From contig CAZLAK010000060.1 in the NCBI GenBank assembly GCA_964557545.1, positions 1 through 7,154 on the forward strand: a DNA stretch of 7,154 nt. Reading direction: 5' to 3'. This stretch comes from CAZLAK01 sp964557545. GTDB lineage: Bacteria; Bacillota; Desulfotomaculia; Desulfotomaculales; Pelotomaculaceae. This document shows, in pieces, positions 1 to 5,927 of this stretch; position 1 is the first letter of the stretch; every line of letters begins with the position of its first letter. Both the position numbers and the translations under genes were made by a program. The notes under the pieces are model-generated. The model searched no databases, was not told where the DNA came from, and worked only from the letters and a program-made list of their open reading frames with translations.

Positions 1-75
1 GTGGATTTTTTATTTTTTTATTGGCTTTAGGTTTTAAGCAGGGCATTGACTCTTTTGCAGGGTTTTTGCCTTTTT

Positions 76-107
76 TTGTTTTTCCAGATAATTGGCTGTG
101 CTATAAT
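76..107 (+). promoter_or_regulatory. Extended -10 promoter for the nuclease-ATPase operon
   Basis: A perfect TATAAT lies at 102-107, preceded by TG one base upstream (TGC-TATAAT, 99-107), which is the extended -10 form of a sigma-A promoter. No good -35 sits at 17 bases. The nearest candidate is TTGTTT at 76-81 with a 20-base spacer, which is acceptable only because an extended -10 needs little -35 contact. Initiation would fall near 113-115, giving a short leader before the nuclease gene. The T-rich DNA upstream (1-90) shows no gene. A weak GGCA/TGCC stem (42-45 with 67-70) followed by seven Ts could be the tail of an upstream terminator. Confidence 0.6.
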
Positions 108-133
108 TTTAAAAAACGCCGGGAGGGTAACAG

Positions 134-151
134 GTGACCTATGGGCTCTAA
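134..151 (+). other. Possible five-codon leader ORF before the nuclease gene
   Basis: GTG at 134-136 opens a five-codon frame (start-T-Y-G-L) that ends at TAA 149-151. The GGGAGGG at 121-127 is six bases upstream of this GTG, an ideal spacing, whereas it is 13 bases from the ATG at 141. The stop codon abuts the next Shine-Dalgarno sequence (151-160). The frame could be a translated leader coupled to the gene behind it, or it could be chance. Nothing about its peptide sequence suggests a function. Confidence 0.2.
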
Positions 152-1301
152 AAGGAGGGGCAGGATAAAAATACTGCACCTGGCCGACCTGCACTTGGGG
201 TACGCGCCGCCTTTTTTGGGCGAGCGGGCGTCTGAATGGCGCCGGCAGCGCGACCAGATCCTTAAAGCGGCGGTTGACTTCGCACTCTGCCCCCAAAACG
301 CCGTGGACGCGGTTATCGTTGCGGGCGATCTCTTTGACACCCACACACCGCCGGCCGATTTAGTGCAATGGGCAGTGCACGAGCTAAAACGCTTGACGGC
401 TGCCGGCATAGCGGTGGTCACGGTGCCGGGCAACCACGACGAGTTTACCTACCTGGACTCGGTTTACCGCCAGCGGGCAACCAGTTGGCCGGGCATTTTG
501 GTTAAAAACGCCAACGCCGAAAAAGTGGCCGTTCTTAACGTTAGGGGAGAGGATCTGCACCTTTACTCCCTGGCTTACACCGCGGGGCTGACGCGGGCGG
601 ACAAGGCTTTGGCCTCTTTTCCCCGTGATGAGGGCGGCGGCTGGCACGTGGCCGCTTTTCACGGTTCGCTGGACTGGCCGGCGGGCGAGCGGAGCCTGCC
701 TTTAGACGCTGAAGCCCTGGCCCGGGCCGGCTACGATTATGTTGCCCTAGGGCACATCCACCGCGGCGGAGAGAAGCGCCTGGGCCGCACCCTGGCGGTG
801 TACCCAGGGCTTTTGGCGGGCAAGGGCTGGCACGACCCGGGGTGCGGCCAGCTGGCGGTGGCGGTTTTGGACGGGGAGAGTGGAGGGGCGCGTTTAGAAA
901 GAGCAACTGTTGAGTGTCCCCTGTGCTGCCTGTTTCAGCACCTGGAGCTCGACGCTGGACTGTACAAAAGTAATGAAGAACTCATCCGGGCAGCAGAGGC
1001 ACAATTAACTGAAGGGGCAGTGGTCAGGCTGGTCTTGCGGGGAGTCCCTGCTTTTGCCCTCAGCGCTGAAATGATGCGCTCAGCCCTTGCGCCCAAAGTT
1101 TACCACCTGGAAATCGCCGACGAAACAGAAGCTTTTACGGAAAGCGAGATAGCCGCCTGGTCGTCAGAGAACACTCTGCGGGGATACTTTTTGCGGCGCA
1201 TGCAGGCCAGTTTGGAGAAAGCGCCTGATGAACGGCAACGGCAGGTGGTGCGGCGGGCGCTGATCGCCGGCTTAAAAGCTTTGGGGTCGGGAAAGCGATA
1301 A
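141..1301 (+). CDS. yhaO: SbcD/Mre11-like metallophosphoesterase, probably YhaO-type DNA repair nuclease
   Basis: This 386-residue protein has every signature of a calcineurin-like DNA exonuclease. The metal-binding motifs are Asp16-x-His18 in HLADLHLG, Asp63 in VIVAGDLFD, Gly-Asn-His-Asp at 97-100 (His99 catalytic), His174 in AFHGS, and Gly-His-Ile-His at 204-207. The nuclease domain covers about residues 9-225. The rest is a capping and ATPase-docking region that ends in a basic tail. Family members are two-metal (usually Mn) nucleases that work with a Rad50/SbcC-type ATPase on DNA ends and hairpins. The partner gene starts 33 bases downstream, so the two are surely co-transcribed. I name it after YhaO rather than SbcD because the neighbour is YhaN-like. 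The start is uncertain: ATG141 is the only canonical in-frame start, but the best ribosome binding site (151-160) points to an ATA at 165, where homologues normally begin. The stop TAA sits in a 10-base tandem duplication. Function class is sure; the precise substrate is not. Confidence 0.9.
   Translation: MGSKRRGRIKILHLADLHLGYAPPFLGERASEWRRQRDQILKAAVDFALCPQNAVDAVIVAGDLFDTHTPPADLVQWAVHELKRLTAAGIAVVTVPGNHDEFTYLDSVYRQRATSWPGILVKNANAEKVAVLNVRGEDLHLYSLAYTAGLTRADKALASFPRDEGGGWHVAAFHGSLDWPAGERSLPLDAEALARAGYDYVALGHIHRGGEKRLGRTLAVYPGLLAGKGWHDPGCGQLAVAVLDGESGGARLERATVECPLCCLFQHLELDAGLYKSNEELIRAAEAQLTEGAVVRLVLRGVPAFALSAEMMRSALAPKVYHLEIADETEAFTESEIAAWSSENTLRGYFLRRMQASLEKAPDERQRQVVRRALIAGLKALGSGKR
151..160 (+). 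promoter_or_regulatory. Strong ribosome binding site inside the annotated start of the nuclease gene
   Basis: AAAGGAGGGG is a near-perfect anti-16S match lying ten bases after the ATG at 141. Six bases separate its GGAGG from codon 165-167, which is ATA. Family members usually begin at exactly this point (Met-Lys-Ile-Leu-His-Leu-Ala-Asp), and here the same stretch reads Ile-Lys-Ile-Leu-His-Leu-Ala-Asp. The site therefore looks like the original ribosome binding site, with its start codon changed from ATG to ATA or used as a rare non-AUG start. Confidence 0.5.
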
Positions 1302-1314
1302 TATGCGATAATAT
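1295..1314 (+). repeat. Perfect tandem duplication of GCGATAATAT across the nuclease stop codon
   Basis: GCGATAATAT occurs twice without a gap (1295-1304 and 1305-1314). The first copy contains the TAA stop of the nuclease gene (1299-1301). The second only lengthens the gap before the ATPase gene, pushing its ribosome binding site (GAGGGG, 1318-1323) away from the stop. It looks like a replication-slippage product that would alter translational coupling between the two genes. Confidence 0.75.
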
Positions 1315-1334
1315 AAAGAGGGGTAGTAAGACAA

Positions 1335-4300
1335 ATGGCGGCTGCACAGAACACCGGGGCGAAAAAAGTGTTCTTTAAAAAGCTAGTTTTATGCGGCTTC
1401 GGCTGTTATAAAGAGCGTTCGGAGTTTACCTTTGCGCCGGGCTTGAACAACCTGGTGGTGTCAAACGAGCGGGGCAAGTCTACGGCTGTGGCCGGGCTGG
1501 CGGCAGTCCTGTTCGGGCTGCCCAACTCCTCCGACCCGGGGCGGTTCGGCAAGGCCAAATACCGTTCTTGGGAAGAAAGCGGCGACTTTTACGGCGAGGT
1601 GCACTTTGAAGCCGGCGGCGGTCACTACCGCGTTAGACGCCATTTCGACACCGACCGCGTTTCTTTAGAAAGGCTGGAAGGCGAAAGCTGGGTGGCGGAA
1701 GCAGGGGGAGAGCACCGGCCCCGGGCGCGCAGGCGCAATGTTACCTACGAGGATGCCATCGCCCATCTAACCGGCTTAAGTTCCCGTGACCTGTTTTTGA
1801 ACACTTTTTGCGTGGGCCAGCCCCTCGGGGAAGTAAAGAACCTGGACCGCGGCGTACAGCAGCTGCTGGCGGGCGCGGGGAGCAGCGGGGCAGAAGCCTT
1901 AAGTGTACTGGAGGGCTGGCTTGAGAACATAACCCGCTCCACCGGCCAGCTGGGGGTAACCTCGCGCGACAAGAGAGAAGACCGCCAGCTGGAAAAGATA
2001 GTCAAACAGCGGGAGGAACTGGAAAGAGAGATAGTGGCCAGCATGGAAAACGCGGCCGCTCTGCACGCCGTCCGGGAAGAACTCCAGCAGCTGGACATGG
2101 AAAAAAAATCGATTGAAGAGGAAATCGAAGGCAAGCGGGGGCTTTTAGAGGCCTGGAACCGCTGGCGGCAGATGGCAGAGCGCTACGAGGCGGCGGTAGC
2201 CGAACAGCAGAGGCTTTTCCGGGCCGGGGAAGAAGTGCGCCGCTTAGAAGAGTGCTCTCGCGCCTTAGAAGAAGAGGCTATAAAAAAATGGCCGGAATTT
2301 TGCCGCTCCGGCTCGGGGGCAGAGGCAGAAGCTCTGGGCAAAGAGATTTCCCGGCTGGCGGAACTGGAAAAAGAAGCCGCCCGCTTAAGAACAGAGGTAA
2401 AAAAGGCAGAAAGAGAAGAAGAAGAACTCAAAGATAAAATGGCTGCAGCAGAAAAAAAACTAAAAGGGCCCCTGGCCGCCGGGGCGGGCCGCCCGCACCT
2501 TTGGCGCGATTACGAAGAGCTTGTACGGGCATCGGCCGAACTGGCAGCCCTGGAAAGCGAAGAAAGGGAACTGGTGCGCCAGGAGGAAGCCGCTCTTGAA
2601 GTGCTCAGAAAGAGCGGTCATTGGGCGGAAATCGAGCCGGGGCCGTTTGGCCGTTGCCGCCAGGCGGCCGATCGGGTGTTAGAACAGTGGCAGGAGCTAA
2701 ATAATATTTTAGAGCGGCTCAAAGAAAAAGAAGAGGAATTACATACAAAATACAGCCCTTTTGAAGGTGGAAGCGAAGAATGGCGGTGTGCCTGCCGCGA
2801 TTACCACCTTATAAAGGCGGACCTGGAAAAGCGCGTGCGCGAGTCCCGGGCGGAGTACGAGAGCGCGGCGCGCCGCCTGGCCGAGCGGGAAGAGGAGCAC
2901 CAAAACTTTAGACGGCAGTTTGCAGACCTGGAAGGAGCGCCTGTAGACGCGCTGGAAGTGATCGACAGCCGCCTTGCCCTGGAAAAAGAGCTTGAAAATA
3001 TAAAGGGCGAAGAGCGGCGGATAAGGGAGCGGACCTTGGGACGCGTCAAAATAGCGGCAGCCGGGTGCGCCGTGTTTTTAGCGGCAGCCGCCGCTCTTTG
3101 GTCTTTGAAAGCGGCGGCTTTGGCGGTGGGGGCAGCCCTGGCGGCGGCGCTGGCGGCCGGCACTTTTGCCGTATTCAGCTGGCAGCAAGGCATGGCCGGG
3201 TCGGCCGTATGGTGCCGACAGGCGGAAGAAGCAGAACGGAAACTGGCCGGCATGGCGGAGCGGCTGGGGCGGCTGGGGAGCCTGCCGGCAAAAGATTTGC
3301 CGGCTGTGCGCGAGCGCCTTAGACTATACCAGGAGTTAAAGGAGATTTTAGAAGAAAAGGCCAAAAGCTGCCCTTCCCAAAGCGAAGTATCAGAGCTTCT
3401 GGCCCGGGCTAAAAGCGAGGAAGAGGCTTTTTTAGAGTGGAAAAAGCAGCTCGAGCCCGCCTTTAGCCTAGGAGAGGATCCGGCGGCGGCCTTTAGGCGC
3501 TGGCATTCATTGCGGGAGGAAGCAGAGCGGCTTAAGTCACAAGCATGTTCGATTGCGGCCAAGCTCACGGGGGCAGCGCCTGAGGAGGCGGCACGCCTTT
3601 CCCTGGACAAAATTCCGGGAGAAGACTGGGATGAGGTGCGGCGCCTGGCTAAAGCGGCCAAAGCAGACTTGAAATGTGTTGGGGAAGCAGTGCTATGGCT
3701 TGGAGACCTGACGGCGGACCAGTGGAAAAAGTGGGAGGAGGAGTGGCAGGAGTACCGGCGGGCCAAAGGTGAACTTTCGGCCTGCGCGCTGAAGCGGGAA
3801 AGCCACAAAGCCCTGGATGCCGGGGGGTATACGCGTAAAGACAGGCTTTTGGCAGAAATTAAAAAACTTCAACAGGCTATTTACCCCTTAACTGCAGACA
3901 CTCCGGCTGATACCGTAAAAGCTCTGGCTGAAGAGTGCCGCAGCCTGGAGAAAGAGATGGAAGTCATGCGAGCCGGCGCGGCCAGGGCGGCAGCGGAGCG
4001 GCAGCACCTGGAAAGAAAACTGGTCAAAGTGGAGGCAGAGCGCCGGGCTCTGGTCGGTGCGCTGCAGGACGTGCTGGCGGCAGCGCAGGGCAGCGCGCAA
4101 ACTGCACTTGAGCGCTGGGAGGCGTGGCAAAAGAGCGAAGAGGAGAGAAAAAAGCTGGCCGCCGGGCGTGCTGCCGCTCTATCTACGCTCAACGCAGCCA
4201 GCCTGGAAGAGCTGGAGAAAAAAGTCATAGACGCTAGCAATGCCGCCCAGCAGTTGAGGGGCCAGTGGCAGAGCCTTGTGGATGCCCACCCGGGCCTGCC

Positions 4301-4988
4301 CCCGCTTGAGGCGGCCGGCCGGCGCGAGCACCTGGAAAAAGAATATACCCAGTTAAAGGCAGGTTTGCAGGAGTTAGAGAACAAAAAGCGCTCTTTAGAA
4401 GAAAAAATATACGAGAAGACCATGCACCGCGCCGGTCTCGAAGGCCAGCGCATAATAAATATTGCCTTAGCGGAAGAAAAAGTAAAACAGCTAAAAGAAG
4501 AAGAGGAGAGGCTGAAACTGGAAGCCGAAGCCCTGGCGTTTGCCCACCGGGAAATGTCCACCGCCCGGCGCGAGTACGGTGCTGCTTACCGCCGGCGTTT
4601 AGAAGAGGCGGCCAGCAGGTACTTTGCGGCCCTCACCCAAAAAAAAGACCGGCGGGTGGTGGTGGACGAAGACTTCTGCGTGCTGGTGGGTGAAAAATTA
4701 GACGGCGGCAGGGAAAAAATAGTGCTGCCGGTCCAGCTGAGCCAGGGTGCTCAGGACCAGCTCCAGATAGCGCTGCGCCTGGCCATTGCCGACCTTTTGG
4801 CCGGCGATTACGTCCTCCCGCTCATCTTCGACGATCCCTTTTTAAATTTCGACGAAGACCGCCTTGGGGAGCTGCGCGCCACATTAGAAAGGGCAGCGCA
4901 GGAAAGACAGCTTTTGGTGCTGTCCCACAGAGAAGATTACCGCCTGTGGGGTGTGCCGGTCCGGGCAGCGGTAACGGCTGGCACGTAG
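1335..4988 (+). CDS. yhaN: YhaN-type SbcC/Rad50-like ABC ATPase with a central membrane hairpin
   Basis: The 1217-residue protein has split ABC ATPase halves joined by a long coiled coil. The N-terminal half carries the P-loop at 42-50 (VSNERGKST), with the usual first glycine replaced by valine, and a Q-loop glutamine at 162. The C-terminal half carries the signature LSQGAQDQL (1135-1143), a Walker B strand LPLIFDDP (1161-1168), a D-loop NFDEDR (1171-1176) and the switch His1198. About 215-560 and 625-1095 are Glu/Lys/Arg/Ala-rich heptad-like coils. Between them, about 571-589 and 592-614 are two hydrophobic Ala-rich segments split by Lys591. No Cys-x-x-Cys zinc hook exists anywhere; the only close pair is CAC at 485-487. 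Hook loss plus a membrane hairpin and the signature sequence match COG4717/YhaN (AAA_27) better than SbcC, although the protein is longer than Bacillus YhaN. It likely drives the upstream nuclease at the membrane; its biological role is poorly defined. ATG1335 has GAGGGG 11 bases upstream. A GTG at 1368 is an alternative start closer to the homologous N-terminus but lacks a binding site. Confidence 0.9.
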   Translation: MAAAQNTGAKKVFFKKLVLCGFGCYKERSEFTFAPGLNNLVVSNERGKSTAVAGLAAVLFGLPNSSDPGRFGKAKYRSWEESGDFYGEVHFEAGGGHYRVRRHFDTDRVSLERLEGESWVAEAGGEHRPRARRRNVTYEDAIAHLTGLSSRDLFLNTFCVGQPLGEVKNLDRGVQQLLAGAGSSGAEALSVLEGWLENITRSTGQLGVTSRDKREDRQLEKIVKQREELEREIVASMENAAALHAVREELQQLDMEKKSIEEEIEGKRGLLEAWNRWRQMAERYEAAVAEQQRLFRAGEEVRRLEECSRALEEEAIKKWPEFCRSGSGAEAEALGKEISRLAELEKEAARLRTEVKKAEREEEELKDKMAAAEKKLKGPLAAGAGRPHLWRDYEELVRASAELAALESEERELVRQEEAALEVLRKSGHWAEIEPGPFGRCRQAADRVLEQWQELNNILERLKEKEEELHTKYSPFEGGSEEWRCACRDYHLIKADLEKRVRESRAEYESAARRLAEREEEHQNFRRQFADLEGAPVDALEVIDSRLALEKELENIKGEERRIRERTLGRVKIAAAGCAVFLAAAAALWSLKAAALAVGAALAAALAAGTFAVFSWQQGMAGSAVWCRQAEEAERKLAGMAERLGRLGSLPAKDLPAVRERLRLYQELKEILEEKAKSCPSQSEVSELLARAKSEEEAFLEWKKQLEPAFSLGEDPAAAFRRWHSLREEAERLKSQACSIAAKLTGAAPEEAARLSLDKIPGEDWDEVRRLAKAAKADLKCVGEAVLWLGDLTADQWKKWEEEWQEYRRAKGELSACALKRESHKALDAGGYTRKDRLLAEIKKLQQAIYPLTADTPADTVKALAEECRSLEKEMEVMRAGAARAAAERQHLERKLVKVEAERRALVGALQDVLAAAQGSAQTALERWEAWQKSEEERKKLAAGRAAALSTLNAASLEELEKKVIDASNAAQQLRGQWQSLVDAHPGLPPLEAAGRREHLEKEYTQLKAGLQELENKKRSLEEKIYEKTMHRAGLEGQRIINIALAEEKVKQLKEEEERLKLEAEALAFAHREMSTARREYGAAYRRRLEEAASRYFAALTQKKDRRVVVDEDFCVLVGEKLDGGREKIVLPVQLSQGAQDQLQIALRLAIADLLAGDYVLPLIFDDPFLNFDEDRLGELRATLERAAQERQLLVLSHREDYRLWGVPVRAAVTAGT
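3045..3176 (+). other. Segment encoding a predicted two-helix membrane hairpin in the ATPase
   Basis: Residues 571-614 of the ATPase hold two hydrophobic stretches, each about 19-23 residues. They are rich in Ala, Leu, Val and Phe and contain no charge except Lys591 in the turn. Arg565, Arg570 and Lys572 flank the first helix. Both ends then return to charged coiled coil, so the coil tips would lie at the membrane and both ATPase halves in the cytoplasm. The DNA is a GC-rich run of GCG/GCC alanine codons. Confidence 0.75.
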
Positions 4989-5041
4989 AGCGCATCAGGG
5001 CAGAGCGCGGAAATTAACCGGAAAAGCGGAGTGAATTTGAA

Positions 5042-5080
5042 GTCAGCTTTAAAATGTCAACTTTAAAAATGACTTTAGGG
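5042..5080 (+). repeat. 14-base-period tandem repeat upstream of the flavin reductase gene
   Basis: GTCAGCTTTAAAAT (5042-5055) is followed directly by GTCAACTTTAAAAA (5056-5069), then by a decayed third unit TGACTTTAGGG (5070-5080) that runs into the ribosome binding site. AAGTCA at 5040-5045 and TGACTT at 5070-5075 also form a 6-base inverted repeat around the block. The array could be a regulator binding site or slippage. A weak TTGAAG at 5037-5042 has no well-placed -10. Confidence 0.55.
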
Positions 5081-5086
5081 AGGGAG
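5078..5086 (+). promoter_or_regulatory. Ribosome binding site of the flavin reductase gene
   Basis: GGGAGGGAG (5078-5086) contains GGAGG at 5079-5083, eight bases before ATG 5092. This fixes the start of the flavin reductase gene. Confidence 0.8.
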
Positions 5087-5091
5087 CGCTT

Positions 5092-5685
5092 ATGAAGAAA
5101 AAAGATGTGGCGCCGGGGGAAGCTTACAGGCTGCTCACGCCCGGCTGCGTGGTGCTGGTGGGGAGCCAAAAAGACGGCAGGCCAAACGTCATGGCCGCCT
5201 CCTGGCAGATGCCCGTCAGCAAAAACCCGCCCCTGGTATCGGTTGCCGTGGCCAAAGGGCACCTGACAGCCGAGTACATACTGGCCAGCGGCGCCTTTAC
5301 TTTAAACGTTCCGGGTTACGGTCTTTTGCGCCAGGTCCACTACTGCGGCACGGTTTCGGGCAGGCACTCCGACAAATTCCCGGCCGCCGGGCTTACCCCC
5401 GCGGCGGGCCGCTGTGTGCCGGCTCCCCTGGTGGCCGAGTGCACAGCCGGCGTGGAGTGCCGGCTGTGGCAGACTTATGACGGCGGCGACCACTGGATTT
5501 TCGTGGGAGAGGTGCTGCGGGCCGAGGCGGCCGAAGACTGCTTTGACGGGCAATGGACTTACGCCCGCCGTGAGCAGTACCCCATTCACCACCTGGGCGG
5601 CAGCCTTTACGCCGCACCGGGCTTTTTGGCCGAAGTCAAGTTGAAGGGAGAAAGTTTTGAGGTGGAGGAAAGAACCCTGCCTTAA
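5092..5685 (+). CDS. Flavin reductase-like (flavoredoxin family) FMN-binding protein
   Basis: The 197-residue protein fits the FMN-binding split-barrel flavin reductase family (PF01613, COG1853), which includes flavoredoxins of anaerobes. Visible hallmarks are the N-terminal strand LLTPGCVVLVGS (14-25), the segment RPNVMAASWQMPVS (30-43) typical of the flavin-contacting loop, NPPLVSVAV (45-53), and FTLNVP (69-74) after the H-x-T-AEYI helix. A late motif, HHLGGSLY (166-173), is common near the C-terminus of this group. Family members bind FMN and pass electrons between NAD(P)H or ferredoxin-type donors and other flavoproteins; the actual partner cannot be read here. Length is normal and the start is well supported. 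It lies 103 bases after the ATPase gene on the same strand with no clear terminator between them, so read-through is possible. No functional link to the nuclease-ATPase pair is evident, and it is probably an independent metabolic gene. Confidence 0.85.
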   Translation: MKKKDVAPGEAYRLLTPGCVVLVGSQKDGRPNVMAASWQMPVSKNPPLVSVAVAKGHLTAEYILASGAFTLNVPGYGLLRQVHYCGTVSGRHSDKFPAAGLTPAAGRCVPAPLVAECTAGVECRLWQTYDGGDHWIFVGEVLRAEAAEDCFDGQWTYARREQYPIHHLGGSLYAAPGFLAEVKLKGESFEVEERTLP

Positions 5686-5724
5686 AAGTTAAAAAACGGT
5701 GCCAGGCACCTTTTATTAACTTTT
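5684..5724. terminator. Long inverted repeat with GGTGCC-A-GGCACC core, probable bidirectional terminator
   Basis: Left arm 5684-5703 and right arm 5705-5724 pair at 18 of 20 positions around a single central A. The core is GGTGCC/GGCACC, and the outer arms are AAAAGTTAA/TTAACTTTT. The left arm begins inside the TAA stop of the flavin reductase gene. On the plus strand the GC core is followed by a T-rich tract (TTTTATTAACTTTTT); on the minus strand it is followed by GTTTTTTAACTTTT. Either convergent transcript could therefore end here. The core resembles a dispersed palindrome I recall from Firmicute genomes, so this may be a repeat copy that serves as a terminator. Confidence 0.7.
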
Positions 5725-5732
5725 TACTTTAA

Positions 5733-5906
5733 TACCGGGGAAAAGTCGGGAGGAAGCAAGGAATATCTCGGTTTGAGTTGGCGGTTGAGGCAACAGCGAC
5801 CGCCACTTTTTTGTCCAATTTTGTTGTGATCCACACAGAGCACGCAAAAATTAACAATTGGCGGACGGTAGAACTAGAAGGTACGGGTGTATGGAGAAGG
5901 CGGTAA
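5733..5906 (+). pseudogene. Possible gene remnant in the convergent intergenic region
   Basis: A plus-strand frame stays open for 57 codons from 5733 to the TAA at 5904-5906, without an ATG or any ribosome binding site. Its middle reads FELAVEATATATFLSNF, which faintly recalls the AVE-x-TGNT region of IS110-type transposases. The resemblance is weak and the key residues are missing. The stem-loop at 5779-5812 falls inside the frame, which argues against a working gene. The opposite-strand frame over the same bases shows no recognisable domain. Confidence 0.15.
5779..5812 (+). terminator. Stem-loop with T-run, probable second plus-strand terminator
   Basis: TGGCGGTTG (5779-5787) pairs with CGACCGCCA (5797-5805) through nine pairs, one of them G-U, around a 9-base loop. 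It is followed by C and six Ts (5807-5812). This is a standard intrinsic terminator shape for rightward transcripts that pass the 5684-5724 element. The opposite strand has no T-run beside the stem. Confidence 0.55.
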
Positions 5907-5927
5907 TACGAAAAGGGAGCCGGCAGC

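Noticed and set aside
2787..2795. CAC cysteine pair (residues 485-487) as a zinc hook in the ATPase
   Set aside because: A Rad50 hook needs Cys-x-x-Cys at the coil apex. This is Cys-Ala-Cys well before the middle, and the apex position is occupied by the hydrophobic hairpin.
2801..3808. A long minus-strand open frame of 335 codons inside the ATPase gene
   Set aside because: It is Ser/Ala/Arg-rich low-complexity sequence, lies antisense to conserved coding sequence, and mirrors the codon bias of the real gene. No domain is recognisable. The same holds for the minus-strand frame at 3881-4561.
4989..5030. Terminator between the ATPase and flavin reductase genes
   Set aside because: A GCGC/GCGC pairing is visible, but the stem is too short and no T-run follows.
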